A stretch of 64,000 bases of DNA, taken from positions 248,001 through 312,000 of the forward strand of contig NZ_QOZG01000003.1 of assembly GCF_003335045.1 (NCBI RefSeq), in the 5' to 3' direction. The stretch's first letter is position 1; each line of letters starts with the position of its first letter. The DNA is from Paramesorhizobium salinisoli. GTDB lineage: Bacteria > Pseudomonadota > Alphaproteobacteria > Rhizobiales > Rhizobiaceae. The translations under genes were made by a program, and so were the position numbers. Below are positions 1 to 8,355 of the stretch, in pieces. Under the pieces are notes generated by a model. It saw nothing but the letters and a program-made list of their open reading frames with translations, had not been told where the DNA came from and made no database searches.

Positions 1-738
1 CAGGGCCTGAAGATCGCTTCAGTTGTCAATGTGAAGGAATCGACTATCGCCCGAGAGTCGGATGTCGTCTTCCCGACGCTGGCCGGACCGGAAATCGGCG
101 TTGCCTCGACCAAGGCTTTCACATGCCAGCTCTCCGTCCTCGCATCGCTTGCCATCGCTGCCGGCAAAGCCCGTGGGACGATCGACGCTGCGGAAGAGCA
201 GCGCCTCATCCGCCATTTGTCGGAAGTGCCGCGTTTCGCCAATGAGGTGCTGCGTCTCTCACCGCAGATCGAGGCCGTCTGCCGCGAATTGATGCTGGTC
301 AAGCACGCGCTTTATCTCGGTCGCGGAACCAGCTTCCCGCTCGCCATGGAAGGCGCGCTGAAGCTGAAGGAAATCTCATACATCCACGCCGAAGGCTATG
401 CGGCCGGCGAGCTGAAGCATGGTCCGATCGCGCTGATCGACGAGACGATGCCCGTCATCGTCATTGCGCCATACGACCGGCTCTACGAAAAGACCGTTTC
501 CAACATGCAGGAAGTCGCGGCGCGCGGCGGGCGCATCATCCTGATTACGGACGCCAAGGGAGCGGCGAATGCAAATATCAAGACGCTGGATACGATCATC
601 CTGCCTCACATGCCTGAGATCATCGCGCCGCTGATCTACGCGCTGCCGGTGCAGATGCTCGCTTATTATACCGCCGTCTTCATGGGGACCGATGTCGATC
701 AGCCGCGCAATCTGGCGAAGTCGGTCACGGTGGAATAG
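1..738 (+). CDS. glmS: Glucosamine-6-phosphate synthase, C-terminal part (5' end outside window)
   Basis: The reading frame is open from base 1, so the gene enters from the left and only about the last 245 residues are visible. They match the isomerase half of glutamine:fructose-6-phosphate aminotransferase, which makes glucosamine 6-phosphate for peptidoglycan and LPS. The visible part holds the end of the first SIS domain (VASTKAF) and the second SIS domain with EGALKLKEISYIHAEGY, the sugar-phosphate site, and ends in the family-typical KSVTVE. In related genomes glmS follows glmU; that neighbour is not visible here. A DUF502 gene follows on the same strand after about 95 bases. Confidence 0.95.
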   Translation, partial: QGLKIASVVNVKESTIARESDVVFPTLAGPEIGVASTKAFTCQLSVLASLAIAAGKARGTIDAAEEQRLIRHLSEVPRFANEVLRLSPQIEAVCRELMLVKHALYLGRGTSFPLAMEGALKLKEISYIHAEGYAAGELKHGPIALIDETMPVIVIAPYDRLYEKTVSNMQEVAARGGRIILITDAKGAANANIKTLDTIILPHMPEIIAPLIYALPVQMLAYYTAVFMGTDVDQPRNLAKSVTVE

Positions 739-832
739 CCAAGATTCCGGTTCATTTTGTCAAAGCCCTGCGCTAGACCATTCAGAACGAAATGGTCAGG
801 GCAGGGCCGATGCATTTACCGGAGACAGCGAC

Positions 833-1504
833 ATGATGCGGCTCAGGAACTATTTCCTGACGGGAATTGTCGTGACGGCGCCGGTAGCGATTACCGCCTA
901 TCTCGTGTGGGGTTTCATCGGCTGGGTCGATGGTTGGGTGAAGCCTCTTATCCCCCACGCTTATAATCCCGACAATTATCTGCCATTTACGATCCCCGGC
1001 TTCGGATTGGTCGTCGCCATCGTCCTGCTGACCCTGGTGGGTTTCCTGACGGCGAATTTTATCGGCAGGGCCGTCATCAGGCTCGGCGAGTATGTGCTCG
1101 GCCAGATGCCGCTTGTTCGCAGCGTCTATCGCGGGCTGAAACAGATTTTCGAAACGGTGCTTTCGGGAAAATCCAATACCTTTAAGCATGTCGGCCTTAT
1201 CGAATATCCGCGCAAAGGCGTGTGGTCGATCGTGTTTCTCTCCACCGATGTTGAAGGCGAGATTTCCGATACGCTGATGGATAAAGCCGGGAAAATGACT
1301 GCCGTTTTCCTGCCGACGACACCAAACCCCACTTCCGGATTCCTGCTTTACGTCCCGAAGTCCGATATTATCAATCTTTCGATGACGGTGGAGGAGGGCG
1401 CCAAACTGGTCATTTCAGCCGGACTTGTTTCGCCTGAGTTTCAGGCCCGAACGAAAGCCCTGGACCACACGACGGACCCAATTGTCAAACCGGAGCAGGA
1501 ATAA
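833..1504 (+). CDS. DUF502 family membrane protein
   Basis: This 223-residue protein starts with a hydrophobic segment (LTGIVVTAPVAITAYLVWGF), followed by a second one near residues 60-85 (GFGLVVAIVLLTLVGFLTA), and then a soluble domain typical of DUF502. The conserved LVRSVYRGLKQ stretch and the FLPTTPNPTSGFLL motif are present. The molecular function of the family is not established; rhizobial members usually sit next to glmS and recG, as here. I chose the ATG at 833 because GGAG lies 8 bases upstream and the membrane segment follows directly. A second ATG at 836 is possible. The longer upstream extension overlaps the end of glmS and looks non-coding. Confidence 0.85.
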   Translation: MMRLRNYFLTGIVVTAPVAITAYLVWGFIGWVDGWVKPLIPHAYNPDNYLPFTIPGFGLVVAIVLLTLVGFLTANFIGRAVIRLGEYVLGQMPLVRSVYRGLKQIFETVLSGKSNTFKHVGLIEYPRKGVWSIVFLSTDVEGEISDTLMDKAGKMTAVFLPTTPNPTSGFLLYVPKSDIINLSMTVEEGAKLVISAGLVSPEFQARTKALDHTTDPIVKPEQE

Positions 1505-1546
1505 AGCGTTTCCTGTTTTGATGGAATCGCCTGGCCCTGATCGATT

Positions 1547-3655
1547 CTATCCGGCCCGCAACAGCCGCACGGCCTCGTCGCGCCCGAAAATGTAGAGCAG
1601 GAGCCGCAATGCTGCACCGCGCTCGCTGGCAAGATCCGGATCGCGCTCGAGCAGCAGGCGCGCGTCCTTGCGGGCGATCTCCAGAAGATCGCTGTGCGCT
1701 TCGATTGCGGCCAGCCGGAATCCTGGTGTTCCCGATTGCCGTGTGCCGAGCAATTCCCCTTCGCCGCGAAGCTTCAAATCTTCCTCGGCGATGCGGAAGC
1801 CATCCTCGGTCTCGCGCATGACCTGCAGTCGCGCCCGGGCGATTTCGCCGAGCGGCCCCTTGTAGAGAAGCAGGCAGGTCGATGGCTTGTCGCCGCGCCC
1901 GACCCGGCCGCGCAACTGATGCAATTGCGCCAGCCCGAAGCGCTCCGCATGTTCGATGACGATGACCGTTGCGTCGGGCACGTCCACCCCCACCTCGATG
2001 ACTGTCGTAGCGATGAGAATCCGCGTTTCACTGTTCTTGAAGGCGCGCATCGCCTCGTCCTTCTCCGGGCCGCCCATGCGCCCGTGGATAAGGCCGATCC
2101 GTTCGCCAAAAATCGGTTGCAGCGACTGGAAACGCTCTTCGGCTGACGTGAGTTCGACCAGTTCGGATTCCTCCACCAGGGGGCATATCCAGTAGATTTT
2201 CTGTCCTTCTGCGATGGCCATCCGCATCCGTTCCACCAGTTCGTCCATCCGCTCCATCGGAATCGTGGCGGTGGTGATGGGGCGGCGTCCCGCCGGTTTC
2301 TCCGTGAGCTTGGAAACATCCATGTCGCCGAAGGCTGTCAGCACCAGCGTACGGGGAATGGGCGTCGCGGTCATCACGAGCATGTCGGGCGCAGTGCCCT
2401 TGGCGGTCAGTTGCAGGCGCTGGTGCACGCCGAAACGGTGCTGCTCGTCGATGATGACCAGCACCAGATCGTGATACTCGACCTTTTCCTGGAAAAGCGC
2501 GTGAGTGCCAATGATGATATGGATCGCGCCGTTTTTCAGATCGTCAAGGATCTGCTGGCGTTCGCGGCCTTTTTCACGGCCCGTGAGGAGTGCTGCCCTG
2601 AGCCCCGCCTTCTGCGCCAATGGCGCGATGGTCGCATAGTGCTGGCGTGCCAGCACCTCAGTCGGCGCCATCAGCGCGGACTGGCCGCCGGCCTCCGCAG
2701 CATGCGCCATGGCTAGCAGCCCGACCACCGTCTTGCCAGACCCCACATCGCCCTGCAGGAGCCGCAGCATCCGTTCCGGTTCCCTCAGATCGGCAATGAT
2801 ATCCTCGACGGCCTTTTGCTGGCTGCCGGTCAGCGTATAGGGCAGGGCCTCCAGCACTTTGCCAACCAATTGCCCGTCGCCATCGAGCGGCCTCCCGGAA
2901 AGTCTCCGCGTTTTCAGCCGCACGAGGCCGAGCGCAAGCTGTCCCGCCAGAAGCTCGTCATAGGCGAGCCTGCGCCGCGCCGGGCTTTCCAGCGCGATAT
3001 CAACGGGGTCTTCAGGCTGATGAAGCGTTGTCAGCGCCTGCTCGTGACTGGGAAATTGTTCACGCGCCAGGAGCGCCGGCTCCACCCATTCGGGCAGCGG
3101 CGGGATGCGTGTCAGCGCTTCGCGGATCGCGCGGATCAGCGTCTTGGGCGACAGGCCCGCGGTCAGCGGATAGACGGGCTCGACCAGTGGTAGCGAAGCC
3201 GCGTCGGCGACGCTGGTGATATGATCGGGATGCACCATCGAGGCGCGGCCGTTAAACCATTCCATCCGGCCGGAGACGATGATCGTCTCGCCCTCCGGCA
3301 TCATTTTCTCGAGCCAGGGCTGTTGCGCATGGAAGAACACCAGCGCGATTTCCCCCGTATCGTCATGAGCGAAAACGCGATGCGGAACATTGCCGCGTCC
3401 GCGCGGCGCGGGCTGGTGCCGGTCGACGCGCACTTCCAGCGTGACGATGGCGCCTTCCTGCGCAAAGGCGATGCCCGGACGGTTGCGCCGGTCGATGACG
3501 CTGTGCGGCGGCAGGAAGAGAAGCTGGCCGACGCGAGGCTCCGCCCCTGGTGCATCGGTTCCGAGCAGCTTTGCCAGAAGGGCCGCCACTTTCGGGCCAA
3601 TGCCGGAAAGCGAACGGGCGGAGGCGAAGAAGGGATCGAGCAGGGAGGGACGCAT
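1547..3655 (-). CDS. recG: ATP-dependent DNA helicase RecG
   Basis: The 702-residue product has the full RecG layout. An N-terminal wedge/OB region contains GIGPKVAALLAKLLG. Helicase motif I is GDVGSGKT, the DEQH box is IIDEQHRFGVHQR, motif III is MTATPIPRT, and the C-terminal helicase domain has TTVIEVGVDVP and QLRGRVGRG. RecG remodels stalled replication forks and Holliday junctions. I start the protein at MRPSLLDPFFA (3655); the frame stays open for 18 more codons, but that extension is not typical of the family. It converges with the DUF502 gene and is divergent from sdhE, whose start lies 124 bases away. Confidence 0.95.
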   Translation of the reverse strand: MRPSLLDPFFASARSLSGIGPKVAALLAKLLGTDAPGAEPRVGQLLFLPPHSVIDRRNRPGIAFAQEGAIVTLEVRVDRHQPAPRGRGNVPHRVFAHDDTGEIALVFFHAQQPWLEKMMPEGETIIVSGRMEWFNGRASMVHPDHITSVADAASLPLVEPVYPLTAGLSPKTLIRAIREALTRIPPLPEWVEPALLAREQFPSHEQALTTLHQPEDPVDIALESPARRRLAYDELLAGQLALGLVRLKTRRLSGRPLDGDGQLVGKVLEALPYTLTGSQQKAVEDIIADLREPERMLRLLQGDVGSGKTVVGLLAMAHAAEAGGQSALMAPTEVLARQHYATIAPLAQKAGLRAALLTGREKGRERQQILDDLKNGAIHIIIGTHALFQEKVEYHDLVLVIIDEQHRFGVHQRLQLTAKGTAPDMLVMTATPIPRTLVLTAFGDMDVSKLTEKPAGRRPITTATIPMERMDELVERMRMAIAEGQKIYWICPLVEESELVELTSAEERFQSLQPIFGERIGLIHGRMGGPEKDEAMRAFKNSETRILIATTVIEVGVDVPDATVIVIEHAERFGLAQLHQLRGRVGRGDKPSTCLLLYKGPLGEIARARLQVMRETEDGFRIAEEDLKLRGEGELLGTRQSGTPGFRLAAIEAHSDLLEIARKDARLLLERDPDLASERGAALRLLLYIFGRDEAVRLLRAG

Positions 3656-3778
3656 GATGCAAACCTTTACCGCGTTCGTTTTGCCTTGCAAGGCTGACAG
3701 AAGCATCATCCCGCGCTATATGCAGCGGAACATCCTTTTCGCTTCAATACCAAAGCGATAATCCGGAGACATCACGGC

Positions 3779-4066
3779 ATGACGGGCAGCACGTGTAATA
3801 GCGCTGATCTCGACCCACGGCGGCGCAAACTTCTGTTTCGCTCCTGGCATCGCGGTATGCGCGAGACGGATCTGATCCTGGGCCAATATGCCGATGCGCA
3901 TATCGCGCAAATGTCAGACACCGATCTCGACGAATATGAAATGCTGATGGAAGCGCTCGACCGCGATCTCCTGCAATGGGTGACGGGCGAAGTCACCACG
4001 CCTGAAGAATACGATACGCCGCTTTTCCGCGACATCGTCGCTTTTCGTCAAAGAATGAAATTCTGA
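3779..4066 (+). CDS. sdhE: FAD assembly factor SdhE
   Basis: This 95-residue protein belongs to the SdhE/DUF339 family (SDH5 in mitochondria), which helps attach FAD covalently to the flavoprotein subunit of succinate dehydrogenase. The signature RGMRE is present in FRSWHRGMRETDLILGQY, followed by the usual acidic helices (LDEYEMLMEALDRDLLQWV). Its position between divergent recG and downstream mfd is the arrangement commonly seen in rhizobia. The ATG at 3779 has GGAGA about 11 bases upstream. An acidic C-terminal half and a length near the family norm support the call. Confidence 0.92.
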   Translation: MTGSTCNSADLDPRRRKLLFRSWHRGMRETDLILGQYADAHIAQMSDTDLDEYEMLMEALDRDLLQWVTGEVTTPEEYDTPLFRDIVAFRQRMKF

Positions 4067-4127
4067 AGCATTTCCAGCAAAAGTGTGTAGCGGTTTTGCG
4101 TCCGGAAACGCGTAAAATAAAGTAACA
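4067..4127. repeat. Remnant of a rhizobial intergenic mosaic-type repeat
   Basis: The spacer between sdhE and mfd contains CATTTCCAGCAAAAGTG, then AGCGGTTTTGCGTCCGGAAA and GCGTAAAA. This string resembles the intergenic repeat (RIME-like) that I know from memory to be scattered through Brucella, Ochrobactrum and Rhizobium genomes. I saw only this one copy in the window, so the assignment rests on recognition and not on internal repetition. It ends just before the mfd start and probably supplies its 5' untranslated region. Confidence 0.45.
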
Positions 4128-4130
4128 ACC

Positions 4131-7100
4131 ATGCCTGTTTTTTCCAAAATCGGACTGAAGCTCAGTGTCGCGCGCCATATCGTCATTGATGGCGTGGCGG
4201 ATGGCTATGAGGCGTTCTGCCTTGCGCGTATTGTCGAAGAGAAGGGCGAGGGCGGTCCGGTCCTCTTCATCGTTCGCGATAGCCATCGCGCCGCCGATAT
4301 CGAGCAGGTTCTTGCCTTCGTGCGTCCCGATCTTCCGGTTCTGAATTTCCCGGCCTGGGACTGCCTGCCTTATGATCGTGTTTCGCCTGGCGCCGATGCC
4401 GCTGCCCGCCGCCTGACGGCAATGGCGGGCATGGCGGCGTTAAGGCAGAAGAAACATCCCGGCGTCATCATCGCCACCGCCAATGCGGTGCTTCAAAAGC
4501 TGCCGCCGCGCGAGGCCATAGCCGAGCAGGTTTTCGTGGCGCGTCCGGGCAACCGCGTCGACATGAACGAACTGGCGCAAAGGCTTGAACGAAATGGCTT
4601 TGAGCGCGTATCGACGGTGCGCGATGTCGGTGAATTCGCCGTGCGCGGCGGCATTCTCGATCTCTATGTACCGGGCACCGAGGAGCCGCTGCGCCTTGAT
4701 TTCTTCGGCGATACACTGGAGACCATCCGCGCCTTCGATCCGGCTTCACAGCGCACCACCGGCACCCATAAGGAATTCTCGCTTCAGCCGATGAGCGAAG
4801 TGACGCTTTCACCCGAAGCAATCAGCCGCTTTCGGACCAATTATATCCAGGCCTTCGGCGCGCCTTCGCGCGATGATGCGCTCTATCAGGCGATCACCGA
4901 GGGCAGACGCTTCGCAGGCATGGAACACTGGCTGCCGCTCTTCTACGACAAGCTGGAAACGGTGTTTGACCATGCCGGCGATATGCCGGTTGTCTTCGAC
5001 CATTTGGCGCATGAGGCGCTGGCCGAACGCCACAAGATGGTGCTGGATCACTATGGGGCGCGCAGGCGTCAGGCGGACGGCAAGGAGCCGGGCGACGCCG
5101 TGCCTTACAAGCCGGTGGTGCCCAATACGCTCTATCTTTCGCCCGAAGCGGTTGAACGTGCGGCTTTCGGCACCGGTATCCGCATTGACCTGACGCCCTT
5201 TGGCCAACCGGATACGCCGGGGCGCCATGTCATCCATGCAGATGTGCACAAGGGCCGCAACTTCGCGGAGGAGCGCGCGCAGCAGGAGGTCAATCTCTTC
5301 GAAAGCGTGGTCAGCTATCTCGGGACTTTGCGCGCTGAAGGCAAGAAGGTGCTGCTGGCGGCCTGGAGCGAGGGATCGCTTGACCGGCTGATCCAGGTTC
5401 TGGCCGAACACGGGCTGGAAAAGATCGAGACGGTGCAGAATCTCGCAACCGTCAAGGCGTTGTCGCGCGACAAGATCACGGCGACGGTTCTCTTTATCGA
5501 AAGCGGCTTCGATGCCGGCGATCTTGTAGTCGTCGCCGAGCAGGATATTCTGGGCGACCGGCTGATCCGGCATTCGAAGCGCCGCAAGCGCGATCGCGAT
5601 TTCATCAGCGAAGTTGGCGCGCTGGCGGCGGGCGATATTGTGGTCCATGTCGATCACGGCATTGGGCGCTTCATCGGCCTGCGCACCATCATGGCGGCAG
5701 GCGCGCCGCATGATTGCCTGGAACTGCATTATGCGGGCGATGATCGCCTGTTCCTGCCGGTCGAGAATATCGAGCTGCTTTCGCGCTTCGGCTCCGAAGG
5801 CTCGGATGTGGCGCTTGACAAGCTGGGCGGCGGCGCATGGCAGGCGCGCAAGGCCAAGCTCAAGAAACAGCTTCTCCAGATCGCCGGACATCTGATCCGC
5901 ATCGCCGCCGAGCGGCAGATGCGCGGTGCGCCGGTGCTTGCTCCGCCGGACGGCATCTACGGCGAATTCGCTGCGCGTTTCCCTTATGACGAAACCGAGG
6001 ACCAGCAGAGCGCGATTGATGCCGTTTTCGACGACCTGTCGCAGGGCAAGCCGATGGATCGCCTCATCTGCGGCGATGTCGGCTTCGGCAAGACGGAAGT
6101 CGCGCTCCGCGCCGCCTTTGTCGCCGCGCTCAATGGCTATCAGGTGGCCGTGGTGGTTCCGACCACGCTTTTGTCGCGCCAACATTTCAAGACATTCTCG
6201 GCGCGGTTCCACGGACTGCCCATCAATGTCGCGCAGGCCTCGCGTCTCGTTGGTTCAAAGGAATTGGCCGAGGTCAAGAAGGGGGCAGCCGAAGGCAAGA
6301 TCGATATCGTCGTCGGCACCCACGCGCTTCTGGGACAAGGGATCAAGTTCAACAATCTCGGCCTTCTCATCATCGATGAGGAGCAGCATTTCGGCGTTAA
6401 GCACAAGGAACGGCTGAAGGAGCTGAAATCCGATATTCACGTGCTGACGCTTTCGGCAACGCCAATCCCGCGCACGTTGCAACTGGCGCTGACGGGTGTG
6501 CGCGAGCTTTCGCTGATCACCACGCCGCCGGTCGATCGCATGGCGGTGCGCACCTTCGTCTCGCCCTTCGACCCGCTCGTCATCCGCGAGACGCTGTTGC
6601 GCGAGCGCTATCGCGGCGGACAGAGCTTCTATGTCGTCCCGCGCATTGCCGATCTCACCGAGGTGAAGGAATTCCTCGACGGTCACGTGCCGGAGTTGAA
6701 GGTGGCTGTCGCGCATGGCCAGATGCCGCCGGGCGAACTCGACGACATCATGAATGCCTTCTATGACGGTCAGTACGACGTGCTGCTTTCCACCACGATC
6801 GTCGAATCGGGCCTCGACATTCCGGCTGCCAACACCCTGATCATTCACCGTGCCGATATGTTCGGCCTGGCGCAGCTCTACCAGTTGCGTGGGCGCGTCG
6901 GGCGCTCCAAGCAGCGCGCCTTCGCGCTCTTCACCCTGCCGCCCAACAAGATGCTCACCCCGCAGGCCGAGCGCCGCCTGAAGGTGCTGCAATCGCTGGA
7001 CACACTTGGCGCGGGCTTCCAGCTCGCCAGCCACGACATGGATATTCGTGGGGCCGGCAATCTTCTGGGCGAGGAGCAATCCGGTCATATCCGCGAGGTC

Positions 7101-7631
7101 GGCTTCGAGCTTTACCAGCAGATGCTGGAAGAGGCCGTGGCCGAGCTGAAGGGCACGGGCGAGATAGAGGACGCGCACTGGTCGCCGCAGATCTCCATCG
7201 GCACGGCGGTGATGATTCCCGAATCCTACGTGCCGGATCTGCAACTGCGTCTTGGCCTCTATCGCAGGCTTGCCGATCTGGAGGAGCCGCAGGAGATCGA
7301 CGGCTTCGGCGCGGAACTCATCGACCGCTTCGGCCCGCTGCCGGACGAAGTCCAGCACCTGCTCAAGATCGTCTTCATCAAGGCGCTTTGCCGCAAGGCC
7401 AATGTCGAGAAGCTCGATGCCGGGCCGAAGGGCGTGGTCATCCAGTTCCGCAACAAGACTTTCGCAAATCCGGCGGCGCTGGTGAAAATGATTGGCGAGC
7501 AGGGATCGTTGGCGAAGATCCGCCCTGATCAGGGCATCGTCTTCATCCGGGACTGGCCGACGCCTGAGAAGCGCCTCAACGGTGCGGCGGTGATCATGGC
7601 GCAGCTAGCCAAAATCGCAACGGCCTCCTGA
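4131..7631 (+). CDS. mfd: Transcription-repair coupling factor Mfd
   Basis: The 1166-residue product is a full-length Mfd, the ATP-driven translocase that removes RNA polymerase stalled at DNA lesions and recruits UvrA. In order there are the UvrB-like N-terminal module (FPAWDCLPYDRVSP, GGILDLY), the RNA polymerase interaction domain (GDIVVHVDHGIGRFIGL, DRLFLPVENI), the RecG-like helicase core with Walker A GDVGFGKTE, the DEEQHFG box and LSATPIPRT, then QLRGRVGRS and the C-terminal TRCF domain. The ATG at 4131 gives the usual N-terminus. It follows sdhE by 64 bases and is convergent with the FrnE-like gene, with only 4 bases between the two stops. Confidence 0.97.
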   Translation: MPVFSKIGLKLSVARHIVIDGVADGYEAFCLARIVEEKGEGGPVLFIVRDSHRAADIEQVLAFVRPDLPVLNFPAWDCLPYDRVSPGADAAARRLTAMAGMAALRQKKHPGVIIATANAVLQKLPPREAIAEQVFVARPGNRVDMNELAQRLERNGFERVSTVRDVGEFAVRGGILDLYVPGTEEPLRLDFFGDTLETIRAFDPASQRTTGTHKEFSLQPMSEVTLSPEAISRFRTNYIQAFGAPSRDDALYQAITEGRRFAGMEHWLPLFYDKLETVFDHAGDMPVVFDHLAHEALAERHKMVLDHYGARRRQADGKEPGDAVPYKPVVPNTLYLSPEAVERAAFGTGIRIDLTPFGQPDTPGRHVIHADVHKGRNFAEERAQQEVNLFESVVSYLGTLRAEGKKVLLAAWSEGSLDRLIQVLAEHGLEKIETVQNLATVKALSRDKITATVLFIESGFDAGDLVVVAEQDILGDRLIRHSKRRKRDRDFISEVGALAAGDIVVHVDHGIGRFIGLRTIMAAGAPHDCLELHYAGDDRLFLPVENIELLSRFGSEGSDVALDKLGGGAWQARKAKLKKQLLQIAGHLIRIAAERQMRGAPVLAPPDGIYGEFAARFPYDETEDQQSAIDAVFDDLSQGKPMDRLICGDVGFGKTEVALRAAFVAALNGYQVAVVVPTTLLSRQHFKTFSARFHGLPINVAQASRLVGSKELAEVKKGAAEGKIDIVVGTHALLGQGIKFNNLGLLIIDEEQHFGVKHKERLKELKSDIHVLTLSATPIPRTLQLALTGVRELSLITTPPVDRMAVRTFVSPFDPLVIRETLLRERYRGGQSFYVVPRIADLTEVKEFLDGHVPELKVAVAHGQMPPGELDDIMNAFYDGQYDVLLSTTIVESGLDIPAANTLIIHRADMFGLAQLYQLRGRVGRSKQRAFALFTLPPNKMLTPQAERRLKVLQSLDTLGAGFQLASHDMDIRGAGNLLGEEQSGHIREVGFELYQQMLEEAVAELKGTGEIEDAHWSPQISIGTAVMIPESYVPDLQLRLGLYRRLADLEEPQEIDGFGAELIDRFGPLPDEVQHLLKIVFIKALCRKANVEKLDAGPKGVVIQFRNKTFANPAALVKMIGEQGSLAKIRPDQGIVFIRDWPTPEKRLNGAAVIMAQLAKIATAS

Positions 7632-7635
7632 CGGG

Positions 7636-8307
7636 CTACCGATCCTCCGCCAGCCCCGGCTCGAAACCGTCGGCGGCCTGGCGTATCGCGTCAGCCAAGA
7701 CAACGGCGGGCTGCGCGCCCATCACGGCGTATTTCTGGTCGATGATAAAGCAGGGCACGCCGCGCACGCCGATGCGGTTCGCCGTCTCGATTTCCTGCAA
7801 GACGCTCTCGCGGTCTGCATCGGAGGCAAGCAGGCTCGCCACGATCTGGCCGTCCATTCCCGATGCTACGGCGGCATCGACCAGCACCTCGTGATCGCCG
7901 ATGTTCAGGCCCTGTTCGAAGTAGAACGAAAAGAGCTTGCCCACCAGCCGGTCCTGCGTTTCGGGCCCTGCCTGTGAGGCCCATTGTATGACGCGATGTG
8001 CGTCGAGCGTGTTGGGGGCAATTTCTATCGCGTCGAAATCGAACTCGATATCCTCTTCCTCGCCAAGCTTGATCAACTGGTCGTGGATTTCGTCGGAACG
8101 CGACGTGCTGCCGAATTTATCCTTGAGATAGGCCTTGCGATCCTTGCCTCTGGGCGGAATGGTGGGGTCGAGCTGAAACGGCCGCCAGCGAACGAGAACG
8201 TCGAGCTCAGGCATGAGATCGAGCGCCTGCTCGAGCCGCTTGCGGCCGACGAAGCACCATGGGCATACGACATCGGAAACGACATCGATGGTGATCTGCT
8301 TGTTCAT
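7636..8307 (-). CDS. DsbA-family oxidoreductase, FrnE-like
   Basis: The 223-residue protein has a thioredoxin-fold start with a CPWC motif (DVVCPWCFVGRKRLEQAL), followed by the DsbA-type helical insertion and the cis-proline region GVRGVPCFII. This layout matches the FrnE branch of cytoplasmic DsbA-like proteins, which act as thiol-disulfide oxidoreductases and are linked to oxidative stress. There is no signal peptide, so it is probably cytoplasmic. 2-Hydroxychromene-2-carboxylate isomerases share the fold but usually lack the CxxC motif. It lies 48 bases downstream of the peptide-binding protein gene on the same strand and could be co-transcribed. Confidence 0.85.
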   Translation of the reverse strand: MNKQITIDVVSDVVCPWCFVGRKRLEQALDLMPELDVLVRWRPFQLDPTIPPRGKDRKAYLKDKFGSTSRSDEIHDQLIKLGEEEDIEFDFDAIEIAPNTLDAHRVIQWASQAGPETQDRLVGKLFSFYFEQGLNIGDHEVLVDAAVASGMDGQIVASLLASDADRESVLQEIETANRIGVRGVPCFIIDQKYAVMGAQPAVVLADAIRQAADGFEPGLAEDR

Positions 8308-8355
8308 TGTGCCGTTCTCCCATGGTAGCCGATGATAACCGAATCCTTCTGCAAA

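Noticed and set aside
4809-6212. 467-codon open frame on the minus strand
   Set aside because: It lies entirely inside mfd on the opposite strand and has no recognisable domain; high GC third positions keep such frames open.
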